Origin: Nyssa sinensis
Taxonomy: Eukaryota; Streptophyta; Magnoliopsida; Cornales; Nyssaceae
Direction: 5' to 3'
DNA length: 64,000 nt
Assembly: GCA_008638375.1 (NCBI GenBank)
Contig: CM018041.1
Span: 11,090,846-11,154,845 of the forward strand
The notes under the pieces: model-generated
Seen by the model: the letters and a program-made list of their open reading frames with translations, nothing else
What the model was told of the DNA's origin: nothing
Databases searched by the model: none
Made by a program: the position numbers and the translations under genes
In this document: positions 59,301 through 64,000 of the stretch, in pieces
Layout of the letters: each line of letters begins with the position of its first letter
How positions within the stretch are numbered: the stretch's first letter is position 1

Positions 59301-60865
59301 CATATGGCAAGCATCTATCTCCTCCATGTCACAAACAACCTCATTTACATAATTCTTCCCAATTGAAAATTTAATGCGGCAGATTTCAGTTACCTTCACT
59401 TCAGCACCCCGTTTAATCCAGCCAATCTGATACGGTGAAGGGTGTTTCTCAACCTGCAAGTCCAACTTGGTAACTATTACTTTCGACACTATATTTTCAC
59501 TTCTGCCACTATCAATAATGACATCACAAATCCTTTTGTTCACAGTACATCTGGTTCGGAATATATTATGCCGTTGAGATGGTTATTTCCGCTTTGGTGC
59601 TAACAGAAGTCGTTGAACCACCAAAGAGCGTGACAGCAGCTCCCCTTCGTCGCCATCTGTTACCTCTTCCTCTTCATAAGTATAGGGCGCTTCATTCTCG
59701 TCCTCCTCTATCTCAAATCTGCCATGTTCTTTCGGCTCCACTAAGTTAACGGTACCCCTTTTAAAACACTAGTTAGAATGGTGCTCTGTCTGTTTGCATC
59801 TATAGCACTTATCAGAACCCGGACGAGCATAAGGGTTACGAGGTGCCACTTCTGGTGGAACGGTGTTAGCTGGCTTTAATGGACCTCTACTGCTACCTGT
59901 TTCGTGAGTGGTATTAGACAAAAGTGGCCGATTCATTGTGGATTTTCCTTTATTTGCTGTAGCAAGATTGGCAGTAAAGGAATTTCTTGCTACGACTACC
60001 GCCTTCGATTTGTCCAATTGAGTTTTTGCCTTAATAGCCAACGCAATGACTTCGGTTAAGGTGTAGACTGTTTGCATCGCAACTCGATCTTATATAGCCC
60101 AACGCAGCCCCCTAACAAACCTAGCAACTTTTGCGCATATGTTTCCAGCAGGTTATTACGTAACGACAACCTGTGGAATTTCTCTAGGTAAGCCTCGGTT
60201 GTTCTACTCCCCTGCCTACAATCCTGATATTGTTGAAACAGAATCTGTTCATAATCTGGAAGCAAATACCTGGATCGTAACAGTCGCCTCATCTTAGCCC
60301 ATGTCCGAACCATCCCCATTCCTTGTCTCACATCCGTGTAATTTACAATTGTTCCCACCAAGCAGAAGCTCTCCCCAATAGTCTGTATGCGACTAATTTC
60401 ACATTTTTATCTTCAGGAATATCCATATAATCGAAAAACCTCTCGACTAATACCAACCAATCAAGAAACCCCTAAATCTGAAGTTGACCATTAAAACTAG
60501 GCAGATCCATTTTCATACGAAAAGTCTGTCGGTCCTTCTCCCCTCGGTAATTCCTCTAATTATCCTAGAGTATGGCTTCAGCATTTTCCTCATCCTCACT
60601 CAGGTTATTCTTATAGGTTAGCTGCCTACGTGGAATCTTTGGATGACGTTCACGAACAACTTCAGCCCTCTCTCGGCAAGGTTGCTTACCCGTAGGACTG
60701 TCGCCTCGCTGTAATTCACTGCCGTCAGCCTAGCAAGAGTTGTTTGGATCTCCCGCAATGCTTGCTGGGTCTCACGTTGAGCCTGCTGGGTCTCACGCTG
60801 AAAAATTTTAAATTCAGCGCTTGTAACTATATTTTCCTCACGGTCACCGCCGTCAAGGATTTCGC
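56356..60865 (-). pseudogene. Gypsy gag-pol, multiply broken
   Basis: Read from right to left. Gag lies at about 60860-59760 ([50 protein letters not shown]). A zinc knuckle CYRCKQTEHHSN-stop-C lies near 59755-59795, where the stop replaces Gln. A protease-like VIIDSGRSENIVS lies near 59510. RT spans about 59050-58270 with [25 protein letters not shown] and active site [11 protein letters not shown] (about 58470-58500). RNase H includes [20 protein letters not shown]. The integrase finger ELHGRGLGRH...CLVC (about 57390) and core [14 protein letters not shown] follow. The catalytic Glu is replaced by Lys in the GQT-E motif (GQTKMVN, about 56865). The terminal segment YDPFQILQKINDNAYIVDL is at about 56460-56520. 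Confidence 0.88.
58251..58510. repeat. 130-bp tandem duplication in the RT active-site region
   Basis: TTAAATTAACATACA starts at 58251 and again at 58381; the two copies run through ATATATCATCAAAGTACACC. The period of 130 bp shifts the RT frame, and both copies keep the YFDD-encoding sequence. Confidence 0.9.
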
Positions 60866-60881
60866 CATCTGAACAGGATTA

Positions 60882-60898
60882 AGCCTGCTCTGGTACCA
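60882..60898 (-). other. Primer binding site of the minus-strand gypsy
   Basis: On the minus strand, TGGTACCAGAGCAGG lies two bases inside the LTR; a one-base variant of the tRNA-iMet site TGGTATCAGAGC. Confidence 0.8.
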
Positions 60899-60900
60899 AT

Positions 60901-61474
60901 TGACGTAGGGGAAGTTTATGAATAAGTAGGACACCGCCTGCTTCTTGGAGAATCACTCGAATCCACAAACAAAAACACACACACTCGAATCCACGAGCTC
61001 AGAAATAAGATCTCAAAAAAAAAATTCTTTATTAAATGAAAGTTTTCCTTACAATAAAAAGAAATAGCCTTTATATAGGCTGCAAAACCTAATTCGACTA
61101 GAATTATAACTTTAGAAAATAAATAACTAAATAAGAAAAAATACTAAAAATTTCAAAAATAAAAATATTCTAATTAAAAGCATAAATAAAAAACCTTAAA
61201 CTTAAGCAGCAATCTGGTAAAAGGACAGCTCCAAATGGCAACTGCAGTTCTAGGAAATTAAACAGCACATTATTACCAAAAGTAGTAAAAATGCACTTTT
61301 GAAGGCCAAAACGAAGGAATTTGCCCGAAAAATGGCATATGTCCTAGCAAAGCGAGGAGTATTGATTAGTAAATCGATTTCAAGTCATCCACCGAATTTT
61401 ACACAATTCTGATAATTCTAGCATTGCACGTAATTTCGTTCTAGGAATTGAATTCTTCTACAATCTGTTCTACA
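60901..61474 (-). repeat. Gypsy (minus) 5' LTR
   Basis: On the plus strand it runs TGACGTAGGGG...CTGTTCTACA; homologous to 55768-56355. Confidence 0.88.
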
Positions 61475-63700
61475 TCACCTTCCAACTATTCGGCATCAAC
61501 AAGTGTTGCTTCTGCAACTGCGAATGGTGATGTAGATTATGGCTAATTGATGATTGTATCATTTACATTCCCAAAATTTCATGGACAATGCTTGTATGAA
61601 GACTGAAGTATTTTTGGTATCCAATATTCAAAGTTATCTGCTATAGCCTTGTTAAATTGAAAAAACTTAACTAGGTTGATCAACATTTAACATATTGTTT
61701 GTGCTCCTCGCAAAGCTTCTGGCTTGAGATACTAGAAGCTTTGTGAGAATTGTGTTGAAAGAGATTGGTACCTTTTTCCATAGCAGAATGACATTGCCTA
61801 ATTTTGTTATCAATGTTAGTGGGCGCTAATATTGTTGCTAACTCATTCATATTGCTACTATTTCGTTTTCGTTATATTCTTTTTGGGTTGGAACCAAAAC
61901 AAAAGCAAAGAGAAAATGCTAGCCGTTTTATTCAAGACAATTATTCACAATAAATCAGAGACTGTAATTTGGAAAAAAACCTTGGCTACAAAAAAACTTA
62001 TTCAATTTAGAAACTTTTAAATAAGAATATATACAATGTTAAGATGTACTCTTACATTTAAAATATTTTGTTATTATTTAATAAATTTAATTTATTATTA
62101 TTGAGTTTTATATTATCATTCATGGGAAATGTTATTATTTTATACTATGAGATAGATAGTCTTTAAATTGTTATTGAAAATAATTCATGTATATAAATGA
62201 GATTTATGTACAAGAGATATGAATTTATGATCAAGCAATTCTAGAAATGTTCGCAGTCATTGATGAGATTGAACTTTTTGTCTGTAAGACTGTAATACAC
62301 TTGACTTCTATATGATAGGGTGATTTATCTCAACTATTATAAAGCTGTCATCTTTGATGTAATTCTTATATTCACTATTCACAATAAACTCTTAATCTAG
62401 AAAAATAGTGGACTCAAGTTTTTAATGGTAGTGACTTTGAGTTACTAATGAGTGGGGTCTTTTAAATCAACACCTCGTTATCTTGAAAAATTATTATTTA
62501 GACTATGGGAACACATATTCTCAAAATGGAATCTATACTTTCTAAATTAGAGATAAGGGTACACTAATGTATTAATTCAATTGATTAATTACTGAAATTT
62601 GGAACCAATATTTTTAATAAATTGTTTATTGAGATGTTGACTATTTTATAATGATTAATAATTAGTGAATTAAGTTATAAAAATAATTAAAAATTTGTTT
62701 GATGGTGTATAAGTCTAAATCCTAATTATTGATATCTAAATAGGGAGGCCTACTAGATATGTTTAATGATTATAGATTTTTTTCTATTTCGCCAAATTAA
62801 AGTGCAATTTTAATTATTTAGTGAAATTAATTAGTCATTAATTAATTGAGAGTTAATTAGAAATTAATTGACTAATTGTAACTAATTTAGTGAGACTCTA
62901 GATCACTTCTTTTACTCTAATTTTGTAAAATACTATAAATATATGATTTAAAAGAAATAGTCGTACAACAATAAAAAAATTATTTTTCTGTAAGAGAGAT
63001 AAAGAGGAGTCCACACTTTTTTCTTGTATACGGCTTGGATAAAGAGAAAAGATGAGAAGACTTAGAGACGTAAGAGAAGAAAGATTGTATTAATTTATTC
63101 AAGAAAGTTTCTTCAACAATCAAAATTATCAAGAATAAGGAAGGTTGCATCAATCTTTTCAAGAAAGCTTCTTCGTAAATTAAAATTATCAAGAATAAGA
63201 TAATTTTAACATTCTTTTCAAAATTATATGATTCATGTGAAAAAAAAATTCAAATAAATTTCTTAAAATCGTTTTTGCTATAATTACGAACCTAACATAC
63301 AAAACCAATAACGGGACGCAAAAGCTTTGAATTAGACTAAATCTGAATTATGTTTGGTAGAAGAAAAGATAAAAGTTACATAAGAGATATTTTTTCACGA
63401 GTTATGTACACTACGTTACTTTATATTTTTTTAATTATAATTTGTCACATATAATTATATCTTATTAAATAAGATAAATCATATTTTACATAACATAATA
63501 TTATTAAAAATATACTTATATCTTATCAAATAAAATGAATAATATTTCACATCACATGAAAATGTATATTATCACGTGACTCATTAAAAAATATTCCCTT
63601 GCGTCGTTGGCCGGGGGAAGGAAATTGCTTCTCCTTCCTGACAAATTTCTACGAACCACGTACAACTTATCAAGCGCAAAGTACAAACACTTAAAAGTAG
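61475..63700. other. AT-rich spacer with short tandem repeats
   Basis: No gene is recognised. Two near copies of a unit of about 60 bp (TTCAAGAAAG-TTCTTC...AAAATTATCAAGAATAAG) lie at 63097-63215. Two copies of a unit of about 60 bp (TATCTTAT-AAATAA-ATGAAT...CACAT) lie at 63445-63560. Confidence 0.6.
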
Positions 63701-63778
63701 TGGCTTAAATATTTTTCTCGCTCTTTTCTTTAATTTACTTCTTTTTTTCTCCCCTTCCTTCTCTCATTTCTTTCTTCT

Positions 63779-63821
<43 letters not shown>

Positions 63822-63974
63822 CCTTTTTGGGAGTTACCCTTCTCCTCTTCTCTCCGACCAGCGGGTGAAGAAACCTATTCTATCCCATTTCCCAAATAGC
63901 GAGGCCAAGTGAGCGACCAAAAGTGCAAAGAGGACTTTAACTGTAACTGAGAGAGTAAGAAACGCTTTCCTGAG
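63701..63974 (+). promoter_or_regulatory. CT-rich leader of the right-edge gene
   Basis: A pyrimidine-rich stretch with a (CT)n run of about 16 units at 63787-63818 precedes a conventional leader up to the ATG at 63975. Such CT-rich leaders are common in plant 5' untranslated regions. Confidence 0.45.
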
Positions 63975-64000
63975 ATGGTTCGAATTCAGGTGAAGCATGG
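63975..64000 (+). CDS. Start of a host gene running off the window (MVRIQVKHG)
   Basis: The ATG at 63975 (context GAGATGG) opens MVRIQVKHG at the last base of the window. The context, with a CT-rich leader of more than 200 bases and no upstream ATG close by, supports a true start. A start of this kind occurs in plant relatives of the small CFAP298/C21orf59 family, but nine residues are too few to name it. Confidence 0.5.

Larger units (their letters stand above)
55768..61474 (-). mobile_element. Ty3/gypsy retrotransposon, minus strand, decayed
   Basis: The element is 5.7 kb with LTRs at both ends (588 and 574 bp), a tRNA-Met-type primer site inside the right LTR, and gag, protease, RT, RNase H, integrase order (gypsy). 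It appears chromovirus-like in gag and in the post-integrase NVADLFEYH segment, but no chromodomain is visible. The flanks (CCTTA left, TCACC right) do not match, so no target duplication is evident. Many stops and one internal duplication make it non-functional. It lies about 650 bp downstream of the ITN1-like stop codon. Confidence 0.9.

Noticed and set aside
55763..61479. Target duplication for the minus-strand gypsy
   Set aside because: CCTTA and TCACC do not match; either decayed or an end is slightly altered.

Overview
This is plant nuclear DNA, most likely from a eudicot. The evidence is an intron-containing ankyrin/PGG membrane-protein gene, LTR retrotransposons primed by plant initiator-Met-type and Asp-type tRNA sites, Mutator-like elements carrying pieces of plant genes, and (TA)n/(GA)n microsatellites in an AT-rich background. 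The species cannot be named from this window. Only two host genes are supported: a complete ITN1-like gene (four exons, 50601-55113, + strand) and the first nine codons of another gene at the right edge (63975-64000). Nearly everything else is mobile DNA and its remains, and most of it is layered, so the order of events can be read.

Layout. 1-2.8 kb: the ends of two related terminal-inverted-repeat elements placed back to back. The second (about 350-2790) carries a clathrin-light-chain-like fragment and a small secreted proline-rich ORF. 2.8-4.67 kb: AT-rich spacer. 4672-9504: a complete but decayed Ty1/copia element. 9.5-10.56 kb: spacer. 10.56-33.54 kb: an imperfect tandem array of a unit of about 5.6 kb (unit 1 about 10.56-16.17 kb, unit 2 about 16.17-33.17 kb, then a truncated third start). 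Unit 2 is split by an insert of about 10.3 kb (17296-27583) bounded by a 10-bp direct repeat. The uninterrupted site survives in unit 1. The insert has Mutator-like ends and carries, all in one orientation, pieces of a CBP60 calmodulin-binding protein, a raffinose-synthase/seed-imbibition protein and a clade A protein phosphatase 2C. It is best read as a large Pack-MULE and is the most interesting object here.

33.5-34.7 kb: spacer. 34694-47649: a 13-kb Ty3/gypsy element of the Tat type with a perfect 5-bp target duplication. It lacks reverse transcriptase and RNase H, has a 60-bp minisatellite after the integrase, and has an antisense extra ORF that was tandemly duplicated and then interrupted by a 3.08-kb solo LTR. 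47.65-50.4 kb: spacer with a tandem repeat of about 95 bp. 50.6-55.1 kb: the ITN1-like gene. 55768-61474: a decayed Ty3/gypsy element on the minus strand. 61.5-63.9 kb: AT-rich spacer leading into the CT-rich leader of the right-edge gene.

All three LTR elements are dead. They carry many in-frame stops where tryptophan or glutamine is expected, and the copia and minus-strand gypsy elements have each lost a predicted catalytic integrase acid. These changes look like G-to-A/C-to-T changes, as expected for methylated, silenced repeats. Element calls rest on translated motifs and repeat ends read by eye; no database search was possible.
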